A DNA stretch of 64,000 nt, from positions 93,119,912 to 93,183,911 of the forward strand of contig CM043963.1 in the NCBI GenBank assembly GCA_014529385.2, given 5' to 3'. The stretch is from Adiantum capillus-veneris. Its lineage: Eukaryota > Streptophyta > Polypodiopsida > Polypodiales > Pteridaceae. A program made the translations under genes and the position numbers. Under the pieces are notes generated by a model. The model was not told where the DNA came from and did no database searches. It saw only the letters and a program-made list of their open reading frames with translations. Below are positions 45,104 to 56,654 of the stretch, piece by piece; within the stretch, counting starts at the first letter, position 1; every line of letters starts with the position of its first letter.

Positions 45104-46600
45104 ATGATTGTAGTACAAGTATTAAGCTTCTTATCTGATGAGCAAACATCTAAGGAAGAGAAAAGCTCTTTAGAAGTGATGGGTTTTTTTTTTCAACATT
45201 CAGATGTGAAGAAGAGCCAAGATATCCAAGGTGAAGTAGATGAGACAAGGCTAGAAACCATGTTATCCAAAGATTTTCCTAAAGAAGAAAGAGAGTCTTA
45301 CATGCACGTCCAAAGGAAGTATGCTAGATTATTTATTAATGACTACAAGCATATCAAATGGGTCACTCTCACACAACATTGTATTCATATGAAGGAAGGT
45401 AGCAAACCAGTGGTGTAGAAGCTAACAAGACTTGGAGTAGGTAAATAGGATGGATTGTTGAAAGTGGTGAAGAGACTTCTAAATACTGGGCCCAGTTACC
45501 AAATGGAGGATTCAAAGTGGGGTCCCTAGTGGTGATGTCCCCTAAGAAAAATGGTGCGTGGAGGGTGTGTGTAGATTACAAGCCACTAAATGTGATACAA
45601 AGAGGGATCATTTTCCTCTCCCACTACAAAATGAGATCTTAAATGAGGTGGTAGGTCATGAAAGTTATATTGTGTGTGACAAAAACTCAAGATATTTCCA
45701 AATACAAATTGCATATAAAGATCAATGGTTAACAACCTTCATCACACCATGGGGGTGATTTACATATAGGGTTATGCCATTTGGCCTACTAATAGCTAGC
45801 TTCCTTTCAGAGGTTCATGAACTTGGTGCTCCATCCATATTTTGGTAAGCCCATAAGAGTTTTCATTGATGATTTCTACATTTATAGCTCTAACACGATT
45901 GGCCTAGTTGGATGGGCAGGTCAACAAGAAAAAGTGAAATATCAAAGAATCCAAGTGACACTTCTGTGACATGATGTCTAAGAGAAGAATAGAAGTCGAC
46001 CCCAAGAAAGTGAAATCACTTCTTGCTCTACCTTCACCTTCAAACATGAAGCAGTTAGTGTCATTCATGTAAAACGTATGCTACTGAGCTGCTTTATTCA
46101 TATCCTCTTGCAGGCAATCTATCACTACAACAACTCACTAGGCAGGAAACCTTGGTATAGGATGAGAGTAGAGAGAGATTTTTTGAGGAGGTTAAGGTAA
46201 TCTTGGGATATTTATCTACTTTCTTGAAACCTTGCCAAGAGGAGGTTTTTTACATCAACCTAGCCTTTCATGTGAAGCAATAAGGGCACTCTTGATGCAA
46301 AAAGACCCAAAGACACTTTTGATGAATCTTGTGTATTTTGCAAGTAGGGTTATGAATGCAACGGAGAGGGGTTTCACCTCTACAAAACAGTTGCTCTTGG
46401 ATTTTACATTTGATGCGGAAAATTTTAGGGCCTCCTAAAAGGTTTTGGTGCTTACCACAGAGGATGTTTTCTCGTATGCCTTGCAACACATGGAACTATC
46501 CTCAAGGATAGCAAAATAAGTAGTGCAATTACAAGAGTTTGACTATACATTACAAGTGGAGAGGTCTACTAGGGCATCTTGGTATATGTGCTAACACAAA
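45104..46600 (+). pseudogene. Tat-like reverse transcriptase and first RNase H
   Basis: The N-terminal linker is 45104-45418 (LSDEQTSKEEKSSLEV, HIKWVTLTQHCIHMKEG). RT motifs follow: VVMSPKKNGAWRVC and VDYKPLN (45525-45590), KRDHFPLPLQNEILNEVVG, GHESYIVCDKNSRYFQI (catalytic-Asp strand), TTFITPWG and YRVMPFG (45730-45785), then RVFIDDF (45855-45880, the xxDD site). Beyond this ARK-like and RKILGPPK text gives the connection and a damaged first RNase H (46200-46440). Confidence 0.7.
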
Positions 46601-46659
46601 AATGCTATGAGAGACCATAGAAAGTACAACCTAGCAAGGCTCCACCCCTACCTGAGCCT

Positions 46660-47070
46660 AAGGTTCTCTTAGAGGCTCAATGCCTGTACTTTGATGGAGC
46701 TTACAAGAGGGTGAAGGATAGAACATCGACAGGAATATTTGTGTCAAATCCTTTGGGAGAAAGGATTTTTTCCAAGGGTTTTAGTTAGAGAAAGCCCATT
46801 TCAACAATGATGTGGAGTATCATGCTCTCATTTTGGGATTGTAGTGGTGGCTCTCCAACAAAATCACTAGGAAAAATGTTTTTGGCAACTCCATGCTAAT
46901 AGTGAAACAAATGGTAGGGAAATGGGTTCGTAAGAATGACAAATTAGCTACCAAAATGAGGGAGGCCAAGTCTCTGATGAGGAAGTTCAAGAGTTTGCAT
47001 ATTCACTTTGTGCCAAGAGATAAGAACAAAGAAGTAGATACTCTAGATACTGCAAAGGAGTTATAAAATG
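46660..47070 (+). pseudogene. second, archaeal-type RNase H domain
   Basis: QCLYFDGAYKRVKDRTSTGI then FVSNPLGERIFSKGF (46680-46790) matches the FDGA...GIV start of archaeal/plant-type RNase H. The second acidic block reads NNDVEYHALILGL (46810-46850; usually NNxAEYxAL). Then GNSMLIVKQMVGKW (D of GDS replaced by N), then RKFKSLHIHFVPRDKNKEVDTLDT (usually NxxADxLA). Frameshifts and TAGs occur. Its position after RT and before integrase supports the Tat placement. Confidence 0.7.
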
Positions 47071-47084
47071 TTACAATAGGAGCA

Positions 47085-47657
47085 GTCAGAATAAAGGCCT
47101 TGTTGTTTCAAGGCAAAGGAAAACACCAAGATATTTTCTACTTCTTGAAGCATTGTGAGACCCCGACACACATGAATCAAAATGAACAAAGATGGTTAGC
47201 TAGAAAGTCCACCAAGTATTGTATGGGGTGAATGATGATTTTTGCTATAAGGGAAAGGATGTACTACTAGGAAAGTGCCTTCTACAAAGGGAATCAACAA
47301 AATTTTGAACATCTGTCAAGAGGGGGTAATGGTGGTGGGAATTTTGCTCAAGAAATCATTAGTAGGAAGATTCTCCAAGCTCATTTTTTCTAGCCAAGCC
47401 TACATCAAGATGTGCAACACTAGTGTCGCACTTGTAAGGTCTATCAAAAGGCTAAACCTAGGAGGCTAGCATATGAGAAACAGAGTCCCGTCATCGCTTA
47501 TGGCGCATTTGAGAAATGGGGCATTGACGCAATATGGCCACTACCATACACACATGCTGAAAAGAAGTATTTTTCATCATGGGGGAAGACTACATGACTA
47601 GCTGGGATGAGGCACACTCCACTAGAAGGATCACTACCAAAGATGTGAGTGACTTTA
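47085..47657 (+). pseudogene. Tat-like integrase, part 1
   Basis: RWLARKSTKYCM (47190-47230) is followed by a frame with GKVPSTKGINKIL-like text, HFAQEIISRKILQA, DVQH.CRTCKVYQKAKPRRL (HHCC zinc finger; 47400-47465), EKQSPVIAYGAFEKWGID (47480-47530, first catalytic Asp region) and then TTKDVSDFI at the insertion site. Interrupted by the LARD-like element. Confidence 0.8.
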
Positions 47658-47833
47658 TATCAGGACAATGGTAGGACCGGGGAAGCAGGCCAAGGGCGGG
47701 GGACTGAATGGCTCAGTACGGCTAGGAGCCGAGGGCCAGGCATGAGTTAAGGGGACCTACTTGCAAGGGCCAAGGGCTATAAGTAGGGAGGTTGGGAGGA
47801 GAACCACATGCCTGTCTACCCTTTGGCCTTTCA
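47658..47833 (+). repeat. 5' LTR of the LARD-like element
   Basis: Starts TATCAGGACAATGG (3' LTR TGTCAGGCCAATGG, so the TG end is mutated) and ends CCTTTCA just before the primer site. Confidence 0.8.
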
Positions 47834-47834
47834 C

Positions 47835-47846
47835 TGGTATCAGAGC
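47835..47846 (+). other. primer binding site, initiator tRNA-Met
   Basis: TGGTATCAGAGC is the exact complement of the 3' end of plant initiator tRNA-Met used to prime reverse transcription in many LTR elements. Confidence 0.9.
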
Positions 47847-47911
47847 ACAGGGGAGAAGGAGAGAGGGACATCTATGGAGGAGGGGAAAGGGAGGGATTCA
47901 TGAGCTTGCAT

Positions 47912-47913
<2 letters not shown>

Positions 47914-47991
<78 letters not shown>
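47914..47991. repeat. (CT)n microsatellite, about 78 bp, in the element leader
   Basis: An uninterrupted CT array 68 bp after the primer site, within what would be the transcribed leader of the LARD-like element. Confidence 0.98.
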
Positions 47992-47994
<3 letters not shown>

Positions 47995-50900
47995 CTCACT
48001 CTATCTCTCATAGAAGCTCGCATGGTTTGTCTCTTGTTCTTGGTTGATTCATGGAACACCACCCCTGTAGACCCGACGACAGAGGAACGGCACCACAGGT
48101 ACCATCCCTTGCAAGGGGAAAATCCAAAAGTCGGACATGTTCCAAACGAAGCGGGCTTGCTGTCTACGGGGACTCACGGCTACAAGGAGTAGTTTTCAAC
48201 ACATGCCCAACACATGGTGAGCATCACCTTGCTTGTATGCTCTCTCTTTTTCTGTCAGTGCAAAGGTGGCCCGCCATGGTTCATTGTAGAGTTTTCTTTC
48301 ATACACGGGTGCCCAACCTTGGGTTTTTTCAATTAAACTCTAAGTAAGGGTGCATGCCCACCCCGGGCACACACCCCTCAAGATCTCAACATCTTGATTC
48401 ACCAAGATCGGAGATCTGCAGCCGTTGAGCTTTCAATTTTCATGATGCACGTGCCAGCAATAGAGGCTGCATTCGACCATGGCCTTCCAAGGCATAGAGT
48501 ACAATGGGAATGCTCCTATGATGGAATTAACAGATGGAGTGAGGGTATAAGACCACAAGCATGGACAGGCATGCAAGACCACCATAATTGTGCCATGCAA
48601 GGGCATGTAGGCAAGCATGATGCATATCAGGCAAAGCTATGGAAGCATAATCTCATCAAGCAAAGGTGTCATCGAGGGAAAAATGAAGTAGCTTGATGTC
48701 GTACGCTAAACAGGTTCTAACAGATGTGCGAAAGGATAGGCCATATGGCCGACACAACAAGTTGCTTGAGGGAATTTAGGAGGTAAGCAATATATTTCAT
48801 TGTCGCTTGTTATTTTCTACAAGAACATTTGTTAATATTTGGAATTGCAAGAGTATGCCTTATAAGGCAACGGTGATTGGCAAGCCCGATCATTAATTCA
48901 TTCTAAGAAGCAAGCAATCCGAAATGGTGAAGTTGAATCCATTGTCGGGATTGTCTATTGAACCAAACATTAGTATCTGGAAAATCATTTCTTTGTTTTC
49001 TTCTTGCTAGCAACTCATTCGATTCTTACGGGCGGCAAGCTTCGTCGGCAGGTGTACTTAATGAGGTACACAATTGATGTTTGTTTATTGAGCATGTGCT
49101 TGATAACTATGGTATGCAATGGGCGTCTACAATTGATCACGGCTATCATTCATAGACTCAAGTACGTACGAGATGCACATACTTTGCACATATAATTATG
49201 TTTTCCAGCAAAATCTACAAGTAGACAAGGTCTATTTTTTCTGAATGATCGACATGGTCGACTTTCTTTTGCTATTACATTTGTTTGTTAGCATAAATAT
49301 CCTTTAGCTATGAGCTCTCAGGAACTCCATAAGCTGTTAAGGGAAGCAAGGCTTCCAGTTCGGCATCTTGCATTGAGGCTTCCAGTTCAGCATCTTGCAT
49401 TGAGATTTTCCCATCTGGCTTATGCTATGAGCGTAAAAACTTGGAGGAATTTGTCAGTTTGTATGCCTGGTATTTCATTACATGCAACGAGGGTGTATAT
49501 GATATACACGACAACTCTCTCTCGTGCAGCAGCTATGGCTATGAGCCATCTTCCAGCAATATCCTTCAGAATTTCAAGACAACTGGTTACAGTAGGATGA
49601 CCAGGTTAGACAATTTTAAGTTTTGCTTGTTTTCCATGTTTTCACATTTATTTTGGAAAATATTGTATGTTGTGCAAAGCAAAGTGCTTTGACAGTTTCA
49701 CATGAAGCAAGGCTTATAATGTATACACAGATACAACCCATTGACTTCAAATCAAGGGCATTGGTATACACGTTTGTGGAATTGGTACAATATGGATATC
49801 TTCTCCCATTTTATGTGTGGCAACATCAAGTTAGGATGTCTCCCTAGCAGTACAGGCTACTGTGCAAGGCACTTTGTTTTGGCTCTCATGTTTGCGGCCA
49901 TCACTCTCGGTAAGGGCTTACAATTCTGCATGCAAGGCATGCTAGCTAGGTGGATTCAATTCTACCAACTCATGAATTACGCTTCCGCTATCATACTAGC
50001 AACTATGTCAAGGACAAGATAAGTGTTGGACTGTTTAACATGATTTTTGGTTACCATTAACACACAAAAAACACTAAAAGGAACCTAAATCTAGGACTTA
50101 TTTCACAGGAAAAGTTCCCTATTTAAGTCATCCTCGTACAGCCACGACCCCTACAAGATCGATGGGTCAAGATGTGACTCGTGTTCTCTGTTACCTCTCT
50201 CAATGAGAGCATCATACAGACAGATTGTTGCATACTTATAGGATAAGCTGAAAGCCATGCATAAGATGCATATGCGCACGCAAATTGGGTACACACTCCA
50301 ACAACTTAAGGAAAGTTCCTTAGCCCAGCATGCTCTCTTTCTCTCTTCCTTCTTTCACTCGAAGAATAATGAAAACTTTCTAAGAAGCTTTTGATACATG
50401 TTTTGCTCATGAGTCAGCCTAAGCCAAGGTGCTCTAACTCTCAGCTAGAAAGTGGCCAAGATGCCACCCAAATTAGTCTTCATCAGCTCGTCAATTGAAC
50501 ACTAATTTGTTATTGGCATAATGGCTATGAGCCACAAAGGCTAAGAGCCATTGTCATACCTAGGGTTGTAGACCCAATTTTTGGCATTTCTTGGGTGCTT
50601 GTTCTCACATTCGAACATATATATGCAGCGGAGTAACCATCGATGTTAATGGACAAGCAAGACTCTTGCCATTATGGCTGTTTTGGGTGTCATTTTTTCA
50701 CTACAAGTTTTTAGTGCGATGCTCGAGTCGAGTTTTTGATAATTTTAAATTCACGTAAGCTGATTTATACCACACACTTTAGATGCAGCAAACAATTGAG
50801 ACAACATAAAGTTGCATGATTGTCCCAAAGCTCTAGGCATCTCACTTGTGTGGATCTCGTGGTTTCTCTATGGCACTATGAGTGTCCATGGAAACACAAT

Positions 50901-52874
50901 TTTGGGATAAGACCTAGCGGGTGATTACTAAATCACTCCATAGGCATTGAGGATCACAGTTTGATCTATTCCAGTTATACTTTCAAGGAAAGAAGTCCGC
51001 AATCTACCACAAGGTAGTGGAAAAACTCAACTTGAAATGATCGACTATGTTGGTTACGTTTACTTGCTAGTTGAGCAGTTTCTATCAAGGGTCTTGCCTA
51101 GGGGTTTGAGTATGTAGATTCTAACCAACGGGTTTGGATTGCAAAGGCAACACCCAGGGTTACAAGTTTCAATTCCTTTGTCAAGGGAATGTTTAAGCTA
51201 GAAGTCTTTCATTGAGCTTGCTCTTTAGCCACGTGACAAGGTCATGTAAGAGCATAGCCTTTTGAGAAAGTGTTGCCACTTTCTCTCTTCACAGTTCATG
51301 AGGCACTCATGGTCTAGGAACTCATGGAGTTAGGTTTAGCCATTGTGGAGCACGTATATGAGGGTCCCTCTCACTCACGTTGCAAAGTGTTTACAATTAC
51401 CTCCACACACAAGTACATCTCGTACTTGATGGATGTCACTTTTCTTGACATCCTCATTTGAGACATATTCTACATCTGGAGAATACGAGTCTCTGGGACT
51501 AACACTGGCGCCTAATTCCTAATAATGTGTTGCGACAACATCCCTAGGTGTTGGTCGCATCCATTTGTTAGATCATTTGGAGCACACAGTATCAGGAGCA
51601 ATTTTAGTGGCTAAAAATTGTCGGGTACTAAGTACAGACTTGTTGAGATTACAAGTGCTATGAAACAACCAAGTAACGGATGGTTGTTCTACGTATAGCC
51701 AAGTATGCTATGTTAATGAGAATGTCTCACGGTTGGTACCTAGGTGTGACTGCATTTTCATATTCTATTATGGACCAACTTATGTTGCACGGCTTTCATG
51801 TCGATACCGTGGAAAGTCTTGTCTTGAAATTGCGGTTCAAATTTGTTTGTGTTAAATGCATGCACACTAGGTGTTATGGGCCCTAGTGTTTAACACAGAT
51901 TTGTTCAGAGCGGCATGCAAATTCATGGACTTTCTTGTTTCTGCAAGTGTTTGCACTTCAAGTGCAACCTCTCTAGCAGATTTAGTATGAATTCACACCC
52001 GTCCATATATGATAATGGTTTAGTATGGGAGTCTGGGATTGGATGATCTAAACTCTATAAATTTACTTCCCTCAAATTCACATCAACTATCTGACTGGAC
52101 CCTCACTTGGTTAGTTGTAGGTTATCGTCAGTCACGGAAGACTGTCTTTAATTGATTGGGGAAAGCACCTCACTCTTATTCTTTGCTAATCATCCCACGT
52201 TGGGGATGGACAGTTCACAAGCATTCTATTTAGTACTAAAGGATATGCTAAGCGCATACGTTAGTAAACCACACCAAAGGATATGTTAAGTGCATACGTT
52301 AGCACAAAGCGACACAACTGGATCGGTTACCTTTCTGGTTTGGAGTTTGCTTCATATAATGAAACGCATGTTGCGACTAGTTTTAGTCTCTGCCTATTAT
52401 TCTCAAGTTCTCAACCTTCATCATCAGTTTTGATGAGGCTGGCTACTAGCAAGAAACAACCGCAAGTCAAGGACTTGGTTGCCGCCGATGAATATGTCAG
52501 CATATTACTTTCATGGAAAGTTGAGCAGAGGTTTTATTGCACATTCCAGTATCTTAAAAAAGTCTGAAACTTGAGTTTGTATTTAGACACCTCTTAGTTG
52601 TGATAACTCGTTTAGCATTCTCAAGTGAGTTCTACATGGAGTCTTCATGCCATGTTGGTTATGCGTCAGTTAACCAAGACGGTTGCACAGGGACAAAAAT
52701 GTGGACAATCAAGATGTTATTCTTGATTTCATTGAACCTCCTACTGAACCGGGTTTCGCTCTAACGAACTATTGGATCCATGAGGGATGCCACGGTGGAA
52801 AACATTAGTGTTCTTATGAAGATATCATCACTTGTGTTCTCGAGGACGAAAACACTTCTCCAAGGGGGGAGTAA
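47992..52874. other. interior of the LARD-like element, no pol
   Basis: About 4.9 kb. I find no gag, protease, RT or integrase motif. Frames of 60-100 codons occur (48394-48696, 49310-49600, 49741-50022), none recognisable. Small duplications are present: near 49350-49403 (CTTCCAGTTC.GCATCTTGCATTGAG twice) and 52239-52276/52277-52313 (AAAGGATATG.TAAG.GCATACGTTAG twice). The last 140 bp read EPPTEPGFALTNYW and LEDENTSPRG and may be the only surviving coding trace. Possible splice-like AG|GTAAGC at 48785 hints at captured intron-bearing DNA, which is speculative. Confidence 0.55.
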
Positions 52875-52999
52875 TGTCAGGCCAATGGTAGGACCGGGCA
52901 GCAAGCTAAGGGCTAAGGACTAAATGGCTCATACGGTTAGGAGCGGAGAGCCAGGCATGAGTTCAGGGGACCTACTTGCAAGGGCCAAGGGCTATAAGT
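52875..52999 (+). repeat. 3' LTR of the LARD-like element, truncated
   Basis: Matches the first about 125 bp of the 5' LTR, ending at GCTATAAGT. The last 51 bp are missing. The direct repeat CTTTG follows at once, so either the LTR end was deleted right up to the duplication or the 5' LTR boundary is shorter than I have drawn. Confidence 0.75.
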
Positions 53000-53004
53000 C
53001 TTTG

Positions 53005-53600
53005 AGTGCATTTGTTGCAATCTTGGTGTTCCTTTGTAGATCATATCTGATGGCTAGGGTTCCGAGGAGACATAGTTGGAGAGCTAATGGAGAACTTGAA
53101 GATTAAGCATAGGAACTCTACTCCTTATTACCCTCATGGAAAATGGGCTAGTTGAAAAGGTGAATGGTCTTGTTTGTTAAATTATCACCAAGCAGGTGCT
53201 TATGCACCCAAAGTCTTGGGATACACACCTAGATGCAACACTATGGGCTTATTGGACATCCTTCAAGACATCTTTGGGGTACAATCCTTTTCACTTAGTA
53301 TATGGACAAGAGACTCTTCTACCCATAGAGGTAGAACTAAGTCCCTAAATGACAACTAAATGGTGGGTGAATTGGATGGAAAATTGCATCAGAGTTCAAT
53401 AAATGGATGGCGAAAACCCCACAATTGTAGAACAGAACCACAAATTGAGTAGTTTGCTAACACTAGATCTTGGACTAGGACACAAGATAGAAATATGAAT
53501 GTCCCTAGCCATCAAAGGAGGGCTATATGAGGTGTGCTTTTCACAATCCATCCTAAAGAGTCTCTACCGTACATAACTAGGAGCCATATCAAGTAAGAAA
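53005..53600 (+). pseudogene. Tat-like integrase, part 2
   Basis: It resumes the host element's integrase core: CICCNLGVP-like text, then a frame with SDG...RGDIVGELMENLKIKHRNS (53040-53125; second catalytic Asp region), TPYYPHGNGLVEKVNGLV with the catalytic Glu (53125-53175), KIITKQVLMHPKSWDTHL, LWAYWTSFKTSLGYNPFHLV and YGQETLLPIEVELSP (53240-53345). It then decays (GGLYEVCFSQSILKSLY near 53520-53570). With 47085-47657 this is one integrase split by a 5.3-kb insertion. Confidence 0.8.
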
Positions 53601-53924
53601 AAAAAAGAAAAAAAGGGCAAAGTTGTTGGCCATGCTGAGAAGGCTTTGGGTCTTTTTCTTGAGATAAAGCGTGTTTTTTTTGGGAAAATGGACCGAATGC
53701 TATGTTCTCTCATGAATTGAGGATTTCCAAATAAGAATTTGATGGATTTTTTTTTTGGTAGCGCTAGATGGTAGGGCTTTCAGTTATTTTGCAAGGGAGT
53801 GGTCATTGGAAGGCTCAAAGTCTCACATAAAATCTCTTGTAGGATCAAGAGAGTTTTCCATGGGATAGATGGCCAAGTAGTCACACTTTGGTCAAGTGAT
53901 GGTAGATCCGAGAGCATCTCCTTC
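53601..53924. other. unassigned stretch after gypsy pol
   Basis: No polypurine tract or LTR of the Tat-like element could be pinned down here. Contains short homopolymer runs. Confidence 0.45.
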
Positions 53925-54122
53925 CTCCTTTTTCTTCCCTATCAGGCTCCACCCTTAATATATGTGTGATTTTATAATAAGTGGGTGATCAATTTGGCCA
54001 GTGCCACTCTTTTCCTCCCTCCTTTTTCTTCCCCATGGGGCTTCGCCCTTGAAAAAAAAATAATATTTATGTGTTTTTTTAATAAGTGGGGTGGCCAATT
54101 TGGCCATCGCCACCCTTTTCCT
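53925..54122. repeat. tandem duplication, about 94 and 104 bp
   Basis: 53925-54018 and 54019-54122 share CTCCTTTTTCTTCCC, TTATAATAAGTGGG / TTTTAATAAGTGGG and CAATTTGGCCA.. near the unit end, about 80% identical. Confidence 0.85.
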
Positions 54123-54192
54123 CTCATAGGTCACGCCAAGGGAGGACCTTCTTTGTATGCTCTCTCTTCGTCATCCTCCAACGCTTCCTCTA

Positions 54193-54194
<2 letters not shown>

Positions 54195-54235
<41 letters not shown>

Positions 54236-54335
54236 AATAGCGTTGCAAAATTTTTCTCCTCTCCTCACTAGCATTATCTATTTTTTCTCTCACTACATAA
54301 CACACACACTCTCTCTCTTGGATTATGCTAGAAAT

Positions 54336-54369
<34 letters not shown>

Positions 54370-54415
54370 CACACACCAGTTCCCCTCTCATCCACACAAT
54401 GTCCCCTAGCACTCA

Positions 54416-54459
<44 letters not shown>

Positions 54460-54499
54460 CATCTACATCTACAACACATACGCACACTCTCATACATGT

Positions 54500-54596
<97 letters not shown>

Positions 54597-55157
54597 TCCA
54601 TCTCTCACAGTTTGGGGGTTCACTATGTGTAAAACTACCATATCACGTGCGTTCAAGACATGTTTGTAAAAACCCTTATCTGTGAATTTTTAAAGGAAAG
54701 AATGTACCATTTTCTTTTACAATTTGTAAGTTTTTTTTCAAAATTTGAAAAAATAGTATCCTTCTGTATATATATTTATGTACGTTTCAAGAACTTTAAA
54801 TACCCTTCTGTGGAACTCACGTGATAGGTTACATTTTTCTTAGGTGACCTCCTTGAGCCCTTACACACCGCACACTAAACATCCACGTGCTTGATTGGAC
54901 AAGTCAGAAGAAGGATACGGCAAAGAATACACATGGCTTCTCTCTCTCTGTGTGTGTGTGTGTGTGTGTGTGCGTGTGTGTGTGTGTCTCTCTCTCTCTC
55001 TCTCATTATCTACATGGATGAGTCATAAGAAGTATACGGCAAGGAATACACTTGGCTTCTCTCTCTCTCTCTCTCATTATCTACATCTGCAACACCCACA
55101 CACATATTCACACTCACTCATACCTGCATGCACGTGCACGTGCGCACGCGCGTGCAT

Positions 55158-55254
<97 letters not shown>
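54195..55254. repeat. microsatellite cluster (CT, CA, GT)
   Basis: Arrays in order: CT 54195-54232, CA 54336-54376, CT 54420-54456, CA 54502-54594 (about 93 bp), GT 54950-54986 joined to CT 54987-55004, CT near 55060-55075, and CA 55159-55254 (about 95 bp). Between them a phrase ATTATCTACATCT.CAACAC.CAC is repeated near 54456-54485 and 55076-55105. All His/Thr, Ser/Leu and Cys/Val repeat frames here are artefacts. Confidence 0.97.
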
Positions 55255-55255
<1 letters not shown>

Positions 55256-55390
55256 CCATCTCGCACACAATGAACACAACACATCCACATGTTTGATTGG
55301 GAAATTCACAAGAAGGATATGACAAAGAAGACACCCAACTTCGTAGATGCACACGGGTGAAGAGGAATATGGCAAGGCAATACAACATCC
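54892..55390. repeat. diverged repeats of about 45 bp interleaved with the microsatellites
   Basis: Copies near 54892-54945, 55016-55065, 55291-55335 and 55350-55390 share GAAGAAGGATACGGCAAAGAATACAC-like text (in translation, variants of EEGYGKEYT). They look like segmental duplicates spread by the repeat expansion rather than exons. Confidence 0.7.
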
Positions 55391-56604
55391 TCTCTCAACC
55401 ATTGAAATTGACAAAAGTCAGTGCACATATAGTACAAGTAGCCAAAGGATTTCTCACTGTCCCAGGAGTTCTACAACAAAACCAATCATGAATACTACCA
55501 TCACCATACCTCTCTATGATTGTTTGGATTTTTATGTAGTGTGATTTACTCTCTCTCCTCTCTCCTACAGTCTCTCTATCCCACACTTTAGACTTTCATG
55601 GAACTTTCATGGCACATGTATGCTTCAAGAGGGCCAAGACTGTATCCAATGCGATCTTTGGATAGTCTAGGAGCTACCACCACCAAGTCTAGTGGATTCA
55701 TCCTCTCCAATGACCTTATACCTCCTAGAAATCCCTTGTAAAAATCCTCTCCCCTCTCTCAATTAGCTAGCTATGACTAGCACACCATGTAAAGTTCCCA
55801 TTTTCCCATCCAACTCCTCCCTCTCTTCCTGTAGCTTCAGTGTGGCCACCCACTAGTTGGAGGGTATCTAGCTATCATCACCACCTCCAAGAAGGCCAAA
55901 ATAATAGTCATCCTGGTGGGATTCAAGCCATGTGCCATGGCCCTCTGTGTTTGACAAATACAAAAATTGTACATGATTCCTCCTCTCCACCTATATAAAG
56001 AGGAGGAGGTCTCTTTCAAAACACACAACACCATTAAGGGGCACACTCCAATCACTGTCACTATCGTCAACTCTAGGAACCCATGATGCACCACATATTT
56101 GATGTTTTTGCTCTTGAGTCATCACAATGCTAATATAAACACAAATCCCATGCCACTATACAAGTAATATCTGGAAGGTTGAGAATTGTCGTGTCTTCGA
56201 TAGCGAACTCTCTATGGCTAGCTTCTTAGAGATTGTACAAGAAAGCTATTGGCAATTTGTGTGGAGTGACAGTAGCTTGTAGGATCCACATGGCACAACG
56301 CACCGCACAGAAAACTCATCCAAATCTTCCAACCGTGAAGCATATTTGTGCATACATCAACACCAATAGATGGGGCACGACGGAGTCCTCTTAGTTGTAA
56401 ATCAAAGTTGTTTCCTTTGTGATCTTTATACCTATGTGTGATGGTTTATGCTTCACGATCCTCAATGATGAAGCCTATGTGCATCGTCTTGATGTACGTA
56501 GAGGCCACTGGGTCTGATTTGCATCCCTCATGGTGATAATCTCAATTGCATTTTCAAAATTACTATCAAAGCCAAAGACAAGAACTTGGATTGATGGATG
56601 AAGA

Positions 56605-56654
<50 letters not shown>

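Larger units (their letters stand above)
43840..47657 (+). mobile_element. Ty3/gypsy Tat-like element, left part
   Basis: Gag, protease, RT, two RNase H regions and the integrase N-terminus occur in order. The integrase is cut at 47657 by the inserted LARD-like element and resumes at 53005. The extra RNase H placed between RT/RNase H and integrase is the mark of plant Tat-lineage elements, which acquired an archaeal-type RNase H. No LTR of this element was identified. Frames shift every few hundred bases. Confidence 0.75.
47653..53004 (+). mobile_element. LARD-like non-autonomous LTR element inserted in integrase
   Basis: LTR-like direct repeats lie at 47658-47833 and 52875-52999, both with CAATGGTAGGACCGGG, GAGCCAGGCATGAGTT-like text and GCAAGGGCCAAGGGCTATAAG. 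A perfect tRNA-iMet primer site TGGTATCAGAGC lies at 47835-47846, one base after the 5' LTR. A polypurine tract CAAGGGGGGAGTAA precedes the 3' LTR, and just upstream is the acidic-tail phrase LEDENTSPRG typical of gypsy pol C-termini. The flanks CTTTA (47653-47657) and CTTTG (53000-53004) are a near-match target duplication. The 5 kb interior has no gag or pol. Confidence 0.85.

Noticed and set aside
47761-48192. 143-codon frame over the CT array
   Set aside because: It spans the LTR end, primer site and CT array of the LARD-like element, so it is not a protein gene.
49310-50022. Possible captured host gene in the LARD-like interior
   Set aside because: The frames are short and unrecognised and the splice-like sites are not convincing, so no gene was called.
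53985-55414. Long frames of His-Thr, Ser-Leu or Cys-Val repeats
   Set aside because: They are translations of CA/GT and CT/GA microsatellites.
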